Part shown: in pieces, positions 28,772 through 38,140 of the stretch
How positions within the stretch are numbered: position 1 is the first letter of the stretch
Layout: the number at the start of each line of letters is the position of its first letter
Source: Bacillota bacterium
GTDB taxonomy: Bacteria > Bacillota > Clostridia > Lachnospirales > Anaerotignaceae
Length of the DNA stretch: 64,000 bases
Assembly: GCA_019422105.1 (NCBI GenBank)
Contig: JAHZDZ010000008.1
Coordinates: forward strand, 110,505 to 174,504
Direction of reading: 5' to 3'
Program-made: the position numbers and the translations under genes
Notes under the pieces: model-generated
Told to the model about the DNA's origin: nothing
Database searches by the model: none
The model's input: the letters and a program-made list of their open reading frames with translations, nothing else

Positions 28772-29771
28772 CAATGTCACCATCAGGAACAAAGTATTTT
28801 TTATCTCTTACATCCTCGTCAAACATCAAATTTCGCATGGGACGGCAAATGTGCCGATCATAGTAGTCTCCAATTCTATCGTTATCAACAAATAGTGTTT
28901 TGTTTTTATAAAATTCTTCCGGTGTAAATTGAGAAATGGTGGCGAGGGTAACGCCTACTGTTTCAGTGTTACTGTTGTCTTTTTCCTCAACTGCTCTTAG
29001 GCCGGCCTGCTTAAATGTTTTGGAATACTGCTCAACGAGCGCCGTATATTTATTAGCGTCTACGGAGTCCCCTCTGAGCATTTTCGCTTGCAGCCAGTGA
29101 AGGTTGCATAACGATTTAATAAATATTTCCTGGTTGTTATCCGCATTTGGGTTATTCTTTTTCAGCATTTTGTAATGGTCTTCAAGAATTTGATAATCCC
29201 ATTCAAATAAGCCTGTACCCCAACGGTCAATAGCAGCGCCTGTTATTGACACTTCCTCTGATTTTTTTATATCTTCTTTGGAAGTGATTATTTCATCCTG
29301 TCTTTTACCATAATTGTGCTTTAGTGTGTCACAATAGGTTTTTCTTCCGTCAACATTCAGATTCTTCTTTGAAGCGTAATGGGAAATCCGGCTTCTGTCT
29401 GATGAGGTTTCTCTGGAATACCGCAAAGGCTCTATGTCGTATGTCCAATCTGCTTGCTGGCAAAAGTGTTCGATTGCGTGCTCTTCATTGTTTGAGTAAA
29501 ATGCAGTTAATAATGAAACATAAATATCGGTACATTCAATGCACCATGGTAAATAGCCGTTATTTGACTGGAATAGGGGACTACTCGTTTTCATGAAATT
29601 TCTTTTTTGAGACGTATATCCTTTGCCACAGCACGAACATTTATAACTATGTTTTTCAGGGTCAAAGTGTTGTGATGCTCTTGGAATTCTAAATTCAATG
29701 CTTTTATCTATTTTTTTTGGCAAGTTCATTGACTCACGTACCATATCTTCCTTTGATAGAGCCAAAGGCAC
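28758..29771 (-). CDS. Zinc-ribbon protein upstream of terminase, candidate small-terminase analogue
   Basis: The protein is 337 residues with a GTG start behind AAGGAAG. The N-terminal ribbon 'CSCCGKGYTSQKRNF...PWCIECTDIYVSLL' is typical of a family encoded directly before TerL in large Firmicutes phages. A central helical region ('WDYQILEDHYKMLKKNNP', 'KSLCNLHWLQAKML') and an acidic tail ending DGDIDDDD follow. By position and DNA-binding appearance it may recognise packaging sites, but this is inference. Confidence 0.6.
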   Translation of the reverse strand: MPLALSKEDMVRESMNLPKKIDKSIEFRIPRASQHFDPEKHSYKCSCCGKGYTSQKRNFMKTSSPLFQSNNGYLPWCIECTDIYVSLLTAFYSNNEEHAIEHFCQQADWTYDIEPLRYSRETSSDRSRISHYASKKNLNVDGRKTYCDTLKHNYGKRQDEIITSKEDIKKSEEVSITGAAIDRWGTGLFEWDYQILEDHYKMLKKNNPNADNNQEIFIKSLCNLHWLQAKMLRGDSVDANKYTALVEQYSKTFKQAGLRAVEEKDNSNTETVGVTLATISQFTPEEFYKNKTLFVDNDRIGDYYDRHICRPMRNLMFDEDVRDKKYFVPDGDIDDDD

Positions 29772-29790
29772 ACCTTCCTTCTTTTATCAT

Positions 29791-29823
29791 AAAAAGGGCT
29801 ATCAATTCAATATTGATAAGCCC
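29791..29823 (-). terminator. Terminator upstream of the packaging genes
   Basis: On the minus strand GGGCTTATCAAT-ATTGA-ATTGATAGCCC is followed by TTTTTATG. It separates the gene at 29881 from the packaging operon. Host polymerase should stop here, so transcription of the late genes likely relies on an antiterminated or phage polymerase. Confidence 0.8.
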
Positions 29824-29880
29824 AGCTATTCATATAATGGGAACGCGCAGAGAAAGGAAAGGGGATAGCTTATCTCTGGA

Positions 29881-30483
29881 TTAATATTTTATCCCAAAGC
29901 TGTCCATTACTTGTTTTACCTCTTCTTCATTGTTTGAATAATACGAATAGGAGCTATATGTACTGCCATATTCGTTTCTGTCAAGCCAGGAACTGCTAAA
30001 ACCGTTCACACATCCGTCTTTGGATTTTGAGATAATAGAATGATACTTGTCTGTGTCTACTGTTTTTTCTGTGGCATCTGCAATGTTTTCTTTTTCAGGA
30101 TCAGAAAAATCAAATTCAATCATATGTGCATCTTTGTTTTTCCCGACAAAAGAACTGCTGCAATCAGAATGAATATAAATGACAGCATCATCAGTTGTAA
30201 TATATCCGGTATCATATTTTGCTTCCTGTACCCAAATTTGACCCTTGCTATCTACGGTAAGTATGTATTCATCTGCATATCCGTCTATTTCTTCTTCCGT
30301 AATATAACAATAAAATAACAGAAGCCCAGTTTGTTTAATTAAGATGTTCAGTATGTCTATCATAACGTTATAATGGGTGACAATGCTTACGCCAGGGAAA
30401 TCTTCACTATCTTTATACAGCCTATATGATTGGAGAAATTTCTCCAAAAATTTTTCATTGTTTTCAAAAATCATTTTTTTCAA
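29881..30483 (-). CDS. Hypothetical protein, 200 residues
   Basis: The start is TTG or ATG around 30483, behind AGAAGGG. It has an N-terminal helical part (FLEKFLQSYRLYKDSEDF), a central alpha/beta part with many acidic residues ('YITTDDAVIYIHSDCSSSFV'), and a serine/tyrosine-rich C-terminus ending in a short helix (EEEVKQVMDSFGI). The function is unknown. It lies between HU and a terminator. Confidence 0.55.
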   Translation of the reverse strand: MKKMIFENNEKFLEKFLQSYRLYKDSEDFPGVSIVTHYNVMIDILNILIKQTGLLLFYCYITEEEIDGYADEYILTVDSKGQIWVQEAKYDTGYITTDDAVIYIHSDCSSSFVGKNKDAHMIEFDFSDPEKENIADATEKTVDTDKYHSIISKSKDGCVNGFSSSWLDRNEYGSTYSSYSYYSNNEEEVKQVMDSFGIKY

Positions 30484-30500
30484 AGGAAACCCTTCTTTCG

Positions 30501-30776
30501 TTATTTGTTTATTGTATCTTTCAATGATTGGCCAATCTTTACTCTGACCTTTTTATGGGCAGGGACAACAACACTGGAACCATCCTTTGGATTTCTGCAA
30601 GTTTTCTGCGGCACATTTACCGTTTCAAGGCTTATAAATCCGATCAATTGTATTTTATCTCCGGCAGACAGGGCTGTTGCGACTACCTCCTTAAATGCCT
30701 CCAATGCGATACCGGCGTCTTTTTTTGTTAAATTTCCAACCTCAGACATTTTGTTGATTAACTCTGTTTTATTCAT
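30501..30776 (-). CDS. hup: HU-family DNA-binding protein
   Basis: The protein is 91 residues. The full HU/IHF pattern is present: 'MNKTELINKMSEVGNLTKKDAGIALEAF' helices, 'GDKIQLIGFISLETVNVPQKTCRNPKDGSSVVVPAHKKVRVKIG' with the basic arm, and a final KDTI helix. It bends and compacts DNA. SPbeta likewise encodes an HU protein close to its YonO RNA polymerase, supporting shared architecture. The ATG has a GGAGAT box. Confidence 0.92.
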   Translation of the reverse strand: MNKTELINKMSEVGNLTKKDAGIALEAFKEVVATALSAGDKIQLIGFISLETVNVPQKTCRNPKDGSSVVVPAHKKVRVKIGQSLKDTINK

Positions 30777-30825
30777 ATTTTATATCTCCTAAGTTTTATT
30801 TTTTCTGTATGATAAGTTTTACTAT

Positions 30826-32052
30826 TTAATTAAGGGGAATGTGATAGGTGGCTTCTCTGCCATATTGATTGTTAAAAATAATTAAAGTTTGTCCGGCTTT
30901 TGCATATAGGCGCTTTTCGTTTGCGTAATCATCTGTACCGCAAAGAGAGCGAATTAAAATACTCTCAATACCAAATTGCTCAAACTCTTCCAGGTGATGT
31001 TTGTCGCCTGACACAGTATAATCAATTACTTCTCCAAACTTTCGGCTGAATATGGTATTGGTAGTTATCCCTATATTTTTGAAATTGTCGATATTACCGT
31101 GTACGCAGCAAATGTTATACCCGAAAACATTCAGCATTGTAAATTCTTTATAATTGGAATCTACTATATCAATTTTGTTATTATCTTTTAATCTTTGTTT
31201 TAACCACCAAGGGATTATTTTTTCAAGGTTGTCGGAATCGATAGCGTCGTTTTTATTTTGAATTGTACGTAGATGATTTCCATAACAGGAATAGACAGTA
31301 ATATGATTTACACTCTTTGACAATTCATTGATTGCTTCTGCCATAAGCTCTGAAACGTTCATAATCTGATCGCAAACATCTTCTTCTGATTTTATACGGC
31401 AGGTAACATGGCAGCCACCATGCGACGCATCTCCCATGGTTATAATATTTAATACATCAATGTTATTTAGTTTTAAATATTGTTTCGTATAATCAATTAA
31501 TTTAGAAACGCGTTCTCTGCAAATTTGAGTATTGTATGTATTCCAAATATTGTCTGTGACCATTCCATAGTGCCAGTCTGACAAAAACAAGCATGCTGCT
31601 TTTCGAGTATTTGGAGCAATCCATTTTTCATCACCTGTAAGTGGAAGTAATTTATTTAGCCTATTCGCGGCGTTACTTATTTCGCTTATTAAGTGCTCGG
31701 CCCTGGCGTCTGCTGTGAGTAATTTATTATACTCGCGCCTCTGGTCATATAACTGCTTTTTTGCTTTATAAATTTCCGCTTTTTCATCCTGTAAATTTTT
31801 TATAAACCCATCTTTATCAAGAGAGCGCGACATTTTTTCTTCAATATATTGTTTTACAAAAGATCCTCCAAGGATAGATGTTGACGCTTTTCTTAATGAA
31901 TCTGAATTCCATCCTAGATCATATTTATTGGCAATTTCAGACCAATCTTCATCCGTCTGGTGACTTGATTTGTTATAGCAATCTGTTAATAACTTTTCAT
32001 ATCTTTCTTTTGACAGGTTGTATTTACCTAATTCTTTTTCAATATTAAAAAT
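30826..32052 (-). CDS. Metallophosphoesterase with N-terminal helical domain, non-AUG start
   Basis: The calcineurin-like domain is clear: 'LFLSDWHYGMV', 'ITMGDASHGG', 'SCYGNHLRTIQNKNDAID' and 'CVHGNID' supply the metal ligands (D, H, D, N-H, H). ATG 31833 would begin the protein mid-way, because the same frame is open and clearly coding for about 70 more residues upstream ('EDWSEIANKYDLGWNSDSLRKA', a helix-turn-helix-like segment common at the head of phage phosphoesterases). No ATG, GTG or TTG occurs in that extension; ATT at 32052 (overlapping the previous stop, behind GGAAGTG) or ATA 32055 is likely used. It may be a DNA-processing nuclease or phosphatase. Confidence 0.7.
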   Translation of the reverse strand: MFNIEKELGKYNLSKERYEKLLTDCYNKSSHQTDEDWSEIANKYDLGWNSDSLRKASTSILGGSFVKQYIEEKMSRSLDKDGFIKNLQDEKAEIYKAKKQLYDQRREYNKLLTADARAEHLISEISNAANRLNKLLPLTGDEKWIAPNTRKAACLFLSDWHYGMVTDNIWNTYNTQICRERVSKLIDYTKQYLKLNNIDVLNIITMGDASHGGCHVTCRIKSEEDVCDQIMNVSELMAEAINELSKSVNHITVYSCYGNHLRTIQNKNDAIDSDNLEKIIPWWLKQRLKDNNKIDIVDSNYKEFTMLNVFGYNICCVHGNIDNFKNIGITTNTIFSRKFGEVIDYTVSGDKHHLEEFEQFGIESILIRSLCGTDDYANEKRLYAKAGQTLIIFNNQYGREATYHIPLN

Positions 32053-32252
32053 TATTTATCACTTCCATTTTCGTTATTGTTAATAGGGGAGGGCATAATA
32101 GCCGTAATCTGAACGGTAAAGTATTTAACTTCATGAGGCATGTTTTCACTGATTTGCGTTAGAATATTGCCGGTGGAGTCTATTAATTTATTGTCCTCTA
32201 ACATAACATCGTCAAATTTGAGCGTCCGTTTACAAGTATCTATAACTTTCAT
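32052..32252 (-). CDS. Small beta-rich hypothetical protein
   Basis: The protein is 66 residues: 'KVIDTCKRTLKFDDVMLEDNKLIDSTGNILTQI' suggests a small barrel, ending in a polar tail. The ATG follows GGAGG. The stop overlaps the inferred start region of the phosphoesterase gene, pointing to translational coupling. Confidence 0.6.
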   Translation of the reverse strand: MKVIDTCKRTLKFDDVMLEDNKLIDSTGNILTQISENMPHEVKYFTVQITAIMPSPINNNENGSDK

Positions 32253-32301
32253 TTATTTTCCTCCAATTAAAAAAAGAGAGTAGGGTGCTCTCTATGTAAT
32301 T

Positions 32302-32484
32302 CTATCTCCGAAATACAGTTCTGTCTTTGCGGTATGCTCTAATTGCTGTTAATATGTTTTTGGTTTCCATACAAAAATATTTCTTATATCTTGTATTTGT
32401 TTTGAAAATTTCGTTGTGAAGAGAATATCCCACACTTTTAAGATATTGAACCTCGTCTTTGGATATTTCTTTAATAATCGTCAC
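32302..32484 (-). CDS. Small basic protein
   Basis: The protein is 60 residues. It has ATG with an AAGAAAG-type box. It is rich in K/R/T (YKKYFCMETKNILTAIRAYRKDRTVFRR). No family is recognised; it may bind nucleic acid. It is bounded upstream by a terminator-like RNA structure. Confidence 0.45.
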   Translation of the reverse strand: MTIIKEISKDEVQYLKSVGYSLHNEIFKTNTRYKKYFCMETKNILTAIRAYRKDRTVFRR

Positions 32485-32504
32485 TTCTTTCTTCTTAATT
32501 TTTT

Positions 32505-32722
32505 GTATAACAAAAACTCCTGGTTTCGGCGCTTCCCGTATTTTGGGAGGTCTAACACCAGGAGTTGATTAAAAATTTCTGCCGAGACAACAACTCGGAC
32601 TAATATATAATAAACTGGGCATTTATTATGTTGTTAAGACGGGAGAGAAACACAAAATATCAAGTTCTCTTATTATCTATACATAATAAGAAAAACGGGA
32701 ACAAGTCTGGGAGCCGTTGATT
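32505..32722 (-). ncRNA. Structured non-coding segment ending in a terminator
   Basis: Minus strand: CCGAG-TTGTTGT-CTCGG is a clear hairpin (about 32590-32607). Further down AACTCCTGGT (about 32560) pairs with ACCAGGAGTT (about 32515), enclosing a second hairpin CCTCCC-AAAATA-CGGGAAG, and is followed by TTTTGTTA. No gene is visible in these 218 bases. It may simply be an elaborate terminator after the gene at 32723, or a small RNA. Confidence 0.45.
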
Positions 32723-33538
32723 TCACTGGGTTTGAGAGGCATAACCTCGGTCTAGTGGAATTTTGTTTGAGCTCCACCACTTTCTTTTTTTCTCAAGGTC
32801 TTTCGTTTTTTTGCAAGACAAACAATATTTTGAAGAGCCGTCATTTTTGCTTTTAAGTGCAAATAGTCTGTTACAATTCTCACATCGCTTGAATTTTTTC
32901 AAATTATAATAATTTAAATACTCATATCCAAGCTCTCTGAAATCAGATATATATAATATCGGCTCTCCATCCATGTCTACGAAATTTATTCGTATATTTA
33001 AATTGTCATTTTTACTGGAAAACGAAATAAGACCGCTGCCGCTGAGAATTTTGTTTTGTTCAATTTCGTTTAGATACAAAAATTTATCATTTTGATATTT
33101 TACAGATACTCTGGATACTCTGAAAATTTCCGGAATGTCTATATTGACCCATCCATTATTGTTTTCTGAAATGAAATTATAGTATTTTGCGTGGCATAGC
33201 ATCGTAAATATCAGTTTTTCGTATTTTATGTTTTTAAGCTGTCTAATACAGCTGAGTTCATATTCTGTAATACCAACAAAATTAATTTCCCGCAATTGAT
33301 ATTTTATTGATTTTTTTGAAATACTTTCAATGATTTCTTCCCATAATACAGAATTGTAGTTTTTATAGTTCTGCTCCATAAACTCGTTTAATTTAGTTAC
33401 AGTTGCATCTTTACTTAATCCCATTTTTTGCCTATAATATTTTCCCAGTAAGAAAAGGGTAGAAGATGGCTTTGCACCAACTTCTCCAGTTCTTATAATT
33501 TCTTCGGCTTGTTTTGCTTCATTTAAAACGACTGGCAT
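32723..33538 (-). CDS. Protein with C-terminal zinc ribbon, cotranscribed with the RNA polymerase
   Basis: The protein is 271 residues. The start overlaps the end of RNA polymerase exon 2 by 16 bases. The N-terminus is helical; the middle is beta-rich with the 'VDMDGEPILYISDFRELGYEYLNYYNLKKFKRCENCNRLFAL' transition into a four-cysteine ribbon (CENC...CLSC) and a basic tail. CGNR-type proteins have a similar ribbon. Tight coupling suggests an accessory factor for the phage polymerase, for example promoter recognition; this is inference. Confidence 0.6.
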   Translation of the reverse strand: MPVVLNEAKQAEEIIRTGEVGAKPSSTLFLLGKYYRQKMGLSKDATVTKLNEFMEQNYKNYNSVLWEEIIESISKKSIKYQLREINFVGITEYELSCIRQLKNIKYEKLIFTMLCHAKYYNFISENNNGWVNIDIPEIFRVSRVSVKYQNDKFLYLNEIEQNKILSGSGLISFSSKNDNLNIRINFVDMDGEPILYISDFRELGYEYLNYYNLKKFKRCENCNRLFALKSKNDGSSKYCLSCKKTKDLEKKRKWWSSNKIPLDRGYASQTQ

Positions 33539-34377
33539 TTACCATCCTCCATGTCCACCGTTATATTTATTTTGGCAGTTTTCATAGAAAAGCGATTCCC
33601 ATTAAAGGTTACGTCTCCATTTTTATCTGCCTCTGGATATGTAATCAGAAAATTATTTTTTATAAGAAGGTTTTTTATAATTGTGTCACCGGCAATATCC
33701 CATGCAAACTGTTTGCTGTTTTTTGATTTTCCATAACATAAATCCAAGACTATATTACACAGCATATCTTCATTGGGACATTCGTTGAAGCATTGTCTTT
33801 TAAATTCCTCTTTAAAAATATATTTCTGCATCTGGCGCTCATCTAATTTTATACGCTCGCTTTTGGCATATTGCATGTAATTAGCAGTTTCACGGCGGTA
33901 TCTCTCATATATTTTCTTTATTTTTACATATAAATGGCCAGGATAAGATGAATCACTTTTCATAATGGAGTAATCGAAGTTCTTCTGATTTTCAATTTGG
34001 AAGCCATCAAACATATTTTCAATTTTCCAACAGATTCGATTAACTGTACAGGGTGCTATCCCTAAAGGCATTTTATTGAAATAGAAATGAACAAATTTTT
34101 GTTCGTCTAATGTCAAATCTTCTTTGGATAAAAGTTCACCTAAGGTAATTCTAAATTTCATAATACATTTTTCATTGTTTTTTTTCACATAGTCGTTTAT
34201 TTTAGATCGTTCAGATGGATATATGTATTGCATAAAGTAAGGCTTTTTATTTGCAAGTATGTATCGATTTAGCCAATTTTGCTTTTTTTCATCGTTATCT
34301 TTTCCTTTGCTAATCTTATTTGTAATCCAGTTCGACCACTTATCAGGCATTGGTTTTGATTCAATACCCTTAGTTTT
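33523..34377 (-). CDS. YonO-like RNA polymerase, exon 2 (C-terminal part)
   Basis: This exon encodes 284 residues. Although ATG 34350 could start it, no ribosome binding site lies before it and the frame is open upstream for nine more codons (KTKGIESKP) up to the inferred 3' splice site after GG at 34378. Joined to exon 1 the protein is about 922 residues, close to SPbeta YonO. The exon is helical and basic. It lacks recognisable catalytic residues, which are in exon 1, and probably forms the clamp/nucleic-acid-binding C-terminus. Confidence 0.75.
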   Translation of the reverse strand, partial: KTKGIESKPMPDKWSNWITNKISKGKDNDEKKQNWLNRYILANKKPYFMQYIYPSERSKINDYVKKNNEKCIMKFRITLGELLSKEDLTLDEQKFVHFYFNKMPLGIAPCTVNRICWKIENMFDGFQIENQKNFDYSIMKSDSSYPGHLYVKIKKIYERYRRETANYMQYAKSERIKLDERQMQKYIFKEEFKRQCFNECPNEDMLCNIVLDLCYGKSKNSKQFAWDIAGDTIIKNLLIKNNFLITYPEADKNGDVTFNGNRFSMKTAKINITVDMEDGKCQSF

Positions 34378-35496
34378 CCTTTATACCCTCGGTTTCCCGA
34401 TATTTATTAGGGGAGTAGAGCACATCATCACCTCGAACATTTTGAGGGCAAGGCACTTCTGAATAAGGATTTTCACCTTTTTCATACAGACTTCATCATC
34501 TCTTTGAGATGGTATGTCTTGCTCGTTTGACCTTCTATAATGTCACCATTATAGCTTGGCACTGGGTTATCATGTATATAACAATTTAATGGATTATGCG
34601 ATATGTTTCCATCTTCTATATGTTGCAATTAAATATACAGTAGGTCTTGGTACATCTAATAGGTTTGAAATTTCTGTATATGATAAATTCTTTTCTTCGT
34701 GTAATTTGCGTATCTCTTTGACAGTGAAAATATCGTACTTTGCACCATTTGGCTTTTTCTGTTGTAGTTTTGAAAAATTATCTTTAGATTTTTGTGACCA
34801 CGTATATCCAGAAGCATATTCTGAAATGGATTTTCCATATTGCTCACGTTCCTCTTTAGAAAATTTTGCAAATCTATTCTTTTGAGATTTAGACATCTTT
34901 ATTTTTGTCTCATTTGTTGCTTTTCTTCCTGTCATATTTATACTATTTTTCGTACCAATTTTCTTTTTTGTTTCTTCGGAGAGGTGTTTTCCCAAATTAT
35001 ATCCTCCGTCACCACCATCTCCGATATTATACGCAAGTCCTTTTTCTTTATATAATTTGATATATTCTTTTTCAAGTTCATTAACAGCGTCAGAAGATTC
35101 GTTATTATAACATTTATTCAAAATTATAAACTCAAAGCAATCTTCTCCATATTTATTAAAAGATTTTTGCAAATGTGGATTAATATGATACCCACCACGA
35201 AGACTTGCAAAGTGACAGTCCCTTCTGTCACCAAAATTCATCTCAGTTTACCAATATAAACTTTGTTATTCATTTTATTTCGTATTCCATAAATGCCATA
35301 TGTATTATATAAGCCCATAAATTCACCTCCGTTCCGTTTGATTTTTCGCATTTTATTGTTATATATTTAGATTTTCCCAGTTAGCACATTGCTTAATTGT
35401 TATTTCCTACAATTCCTGATCGGGCAATGTACACCGTAGATTTCTACGTTCACCTTGTTCTTCGATACATATCACTATGTAAAGCGACTAAAATTA
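34378..35496 (-). mobile_element. Group I intron in the RNA polymerase gene
   Basis: Exon 1 ends CGAT, which can pair with GTCG (hairpin CGAT-TAATTTTA-GTCG) leaving a U-G at the splice site. A P-like AATTGTAGGAAA follows (about 35404-35415). After the endonuclease frame come Q-like AACCCAGTGCCAAGC (about 34553-34567), an R-like GAGCAAGACATACC and a P7 partner GATGAAGTCTG (about 34480-34530). The 3' end AAAGG joins exon 2 in frame. Length about 1,119 nt. The endonuclease sits in a peripheral loop, as in many phage introns. Confidence 0.75.
34594..35318 (-). pseudogene. GIY-YIG homing endonuclease, frameshifted
   Basis: From ATG 35318 (AGGTG upstream) the frame reads MGLYNTYGIYGIRNKMNNKVYIGKLR then TGA: this holds the GIY...YIG signature. 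The rest continues in another frame from ATG at about 35241: 'RDCHFASLRGGYHINPHLQKSFNKYGEDCFEF', NUMOD-like repeats ('GYNLGKHLSEETKKKIG', 'NETKIKMSKSQKN') and a C-terminal HTH (LSYTEISNLLDVPRPTVYLI). The catalytic Arg/His region and the GIY motif are thus separated by a one-base shift near 35243. It is either inactivated, frameshifted by error, or rescued by slippage at the ATGA overlap. Confidence 0.75.
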
Positions 35497-37410
35497 ATCG
35501 ATAGCATTTTGCTGGTAGAGCTGACCGCATTTGATACGATAATCCAAAATGTTATATTCCCGACAGCCAACCTCAAAATTAGCCTGCACGTTAAACATGG
35601 ATGTTATCTTGTTTGTTATTTCTCCGACCGCATTTCCGAAACTGTTTATATTAGATTGTACAATGTCGTCTTCTGTAGGGACACACTTTGGAGCTTTTCT
35701 TTGAACACATACAATAGCTGGAAGTTCTCTTGTGTTTTCTACAATTACGGGGAATGATGTATTTATTACGGCATCCCCGTCCTTATCGAAACCATTCATT
35801 GCGTCGGCGCAAGTGTCCCAACTGTTAAAAATAGTGGGGGTTGTCATATACCGATAAAAATCATCCATCTTCTTGTTGTGAACAACGTTTAATAATCTGA
35901 TATTGTTATGTGAGGTCATTGGAGCACGAAAGCTTACTATTTGATTAACACCTTTGTCTATCCAATATTTTGAGTATACTTCACCTGCCTTTAATAAGCC
36001 TGTTATTTCAAGTCCCATCATAGACTGACACAGGGAATATGGGTCGCCGGATACTAAAGAATAGTTTGCTGGCAGCTGTAAAACTCCAACTTTGGCATCG
36101 TTTATCCTCTTATGTATCATTGTATAAATTTGATTCCTCACATATGGGTCGTTGATCATTTGAGGCTCTATCATTAATGCGGTTGCAAAGGAACTGTCTA
36201 AGCGCTGGATATTTCTGTCGTTTAGGCCAATGCCTTTTACATAAAGGATAGTCTTGCGATAGTCGTCTGATAAAATATCTTTTATTTCATTGACAGTCGG
36301 CGCAATTAGTTCGTCAATCTGCTCGTCGGTAAAATTATAGCTTTGTAAAAATTGATAGTTCATAGTGCGTTCATTTTCTAATTCCGCTTCGGATGACTTC
36401 GTAATCGCAAATGTATAATGGTTTAGCCTGCAATTTTCCAAATAATTATCCATAGAAGAATAGGAATCCCATAGTTTTAGCATTGATTCTGTGAGAACAA
36501 GCTCTACATCATTCCACGTAAATTCATTCCCCCATGAATCAATACCGGTTACTATATGATGTTCCTCTGCAAATTTCTTGAAGTCAATAGGGTAAACAGT
36601 TCCTTTGCAAAAGGCGTTTCTGATAATGCAGCCAGGCAATAAAAAATCTTCTCCGATTTCTTCTCCCCATCGCTTCATAAGCTCTGGCGCAGCAAGTCCA
36701 TATCCATCACTGTCGATTAGTTCACAGTCTTTATCCTTGATATATTTCATACTTGGCTGATTTAATCCGGTATCATCAAGTTCAATTACATCTGCCTTGA
36801 AATGGGTAATACAATCAGGAACAACTACAATTCCGCGCGGCCACGTAACAGGGACAGATGAACTGCATACCAATGCGTTATAGGCCTCTAATTTTGCAGG
36901 CGTGAACGTTTTATCCATGTTTCTGCCGTTATCTATCCGTTTTTTTAACTCTGGCAGCAAAACTTCATTTACAAAAACAATCGTGTTTGCTTTGACTCCT
37001 CCAGTTGTTCCAAGGAGCCTGCGATACGTAATACCGTTTATTTTAAAACCGCTTTTGTAAATTTTGTGATAATCTTTATCTTTATCAATAACAATACAAA
37101 CATAGTCTTTTTTAAATTGATATTTATCTAACTCGTCATACAATTTTTTCATCTTAGGTCTTGATATTGATAGATTTTTTTCATGCTTTAATTTTTGAAT
37201 TTGACTCCTAATATCAGCGATATGTAATTCTGGATTTACGATACCGTTTAATTCATCTATAAATCTCAACATTTGACTTTCGTTCAAAGAAATCAATTCT
37301 TTATTTTCCCTTGCTTTTGATACTGTTAATTGTAAATCCCATTTTGCTCTACGAAGCCGAGAGGAATGTATTTTAAAAACATATCGCTGCGCCGCTAAAA
37401 ATTTTGCCAA
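35497..37410 (-). CDS. YonO-like single-chain RNA polymerase, exon 1 (catalytic)
   Basis: This exon encodes 638 residues. The signature is 'FDKDGDA' (residues 541-547), the DxDGD metal-binding loop shared by multi-subunit polymerases, QDE-1-type enzymes and the phage YonO family, preceded by the conserved 'VSFRAPMTSHNNIRLL' strand. The 'CITHFKADVIELDDTGLNQPSMKYI' region fits the first double-psi barrel. YonO is known to transcribe the late genes of SPbeta processively. Here the gene also lies upstream of the late operon, so the same role is inferred. The frame ends one codon after the splice point. Confidence 0.8.
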
Positions 37411-37446
37411 TTATCATACCTCCCCAATTTGCTTTTCTATTATTAT

Positions 37447-37839
37447 CTATACTGAAACACACTCCTTTCGAAAGACAGAGCCTTGTTTAATAGGGGAGAC
37501 GTCAAAGTCCTTTATGTCAATTTTTTCGTTGTTTAAATAACTGTTGCCTATATCAAAACATTTGCATATGTAAGTTATTCTGTTGATGTATTTTTCAAGA
37601 AAACCTGATAATGAAACCTGCTTTACTAGTCTGCATATATCTATTTCAATGTCTTCCTTTACGCTGTGAATGCTCTGCTTGTCTACTTCGTACTTATCGC
37701 CCAAGTCTTTTCTCATAAGCCACATTGCTACTGAGTATGTATTTTCGTCTATGGGATAATAGTCACATATAACGGTGTAATTTGGGTACCCATACTGTTC
37801 AATTGGTATTTCTAAACTAACTTTTTTATCGTAGACCAT
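37447..37839 (-). CDS. Hypothetical protein
   Basis: The protein is 130 residues with ATG and an AAGGAGA box. N-terminal beta strands ('KKVSLEIPIEQYGYPNYTVICDYYPID') are followed by a helix region with 'EIDICRLVKQVSLSGFLEKYI' and a cysteine-containing strand. No family is recognised. It directly precedes the RNA polymerase gene. Confidence 0.6.
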   Translation of the reverse strand: MVYDKKVSLEIPIEQYGYPNYTVICDYYPIDENTYSVAMWLMRKDLGDKYEVDKQSIHSVKEDIEIDICRLVKQVSLSGFLEKYINRITYICKCFDIGNSYLNNEKIDIKDFDVSPIKQGSVFRKECVSV

Positions 37840-37851
37840 GTTTAATCTCCT

Positions 37852-38040
37852 TTACCATTTATAATTTGTTTTTACTTTTTTACATTGTTCTTCATATTTT
37901 GTATCTGCCACAATCCTATCGGCTATGACGGACATAGAAGTATAACCTCCAAAATCATTTTTATAAATGCAAGGAGGCATACGTCTGCTTATTTCATCTT
38001 TTGTAAAATAAAATGCTGCATTATGTAATATGTTCCTCAA
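37852..38040 (-). CDS. Small hypothetical protein
   Basis: The protein is 62 residues with a TTG start 9 bases after GGAG. The sequence 'LHNAAFYFTKDEISRRMPPCIYKNDFGGY' and a K-rich end give no family. It is tightly spaced to the gene at 37447 and part of the same operon. Confidence 0.5.
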   Translation of the reverse strand: MRNILHNAAFYFTKDEISRRMPPCIYKNDFGGYTSMSVIADRIVADTKYEEQCKKVKTNYKW

Positions 38041-38140
38041 TGATATTTTCTCCTTTGTGTCTTAGTATTTTATTTTTCATAGCAATCTCCTTTTCATCAA
38101 GTTGTTATGATCTTGTGGTGTGCTATGAGATGAGTTAACT

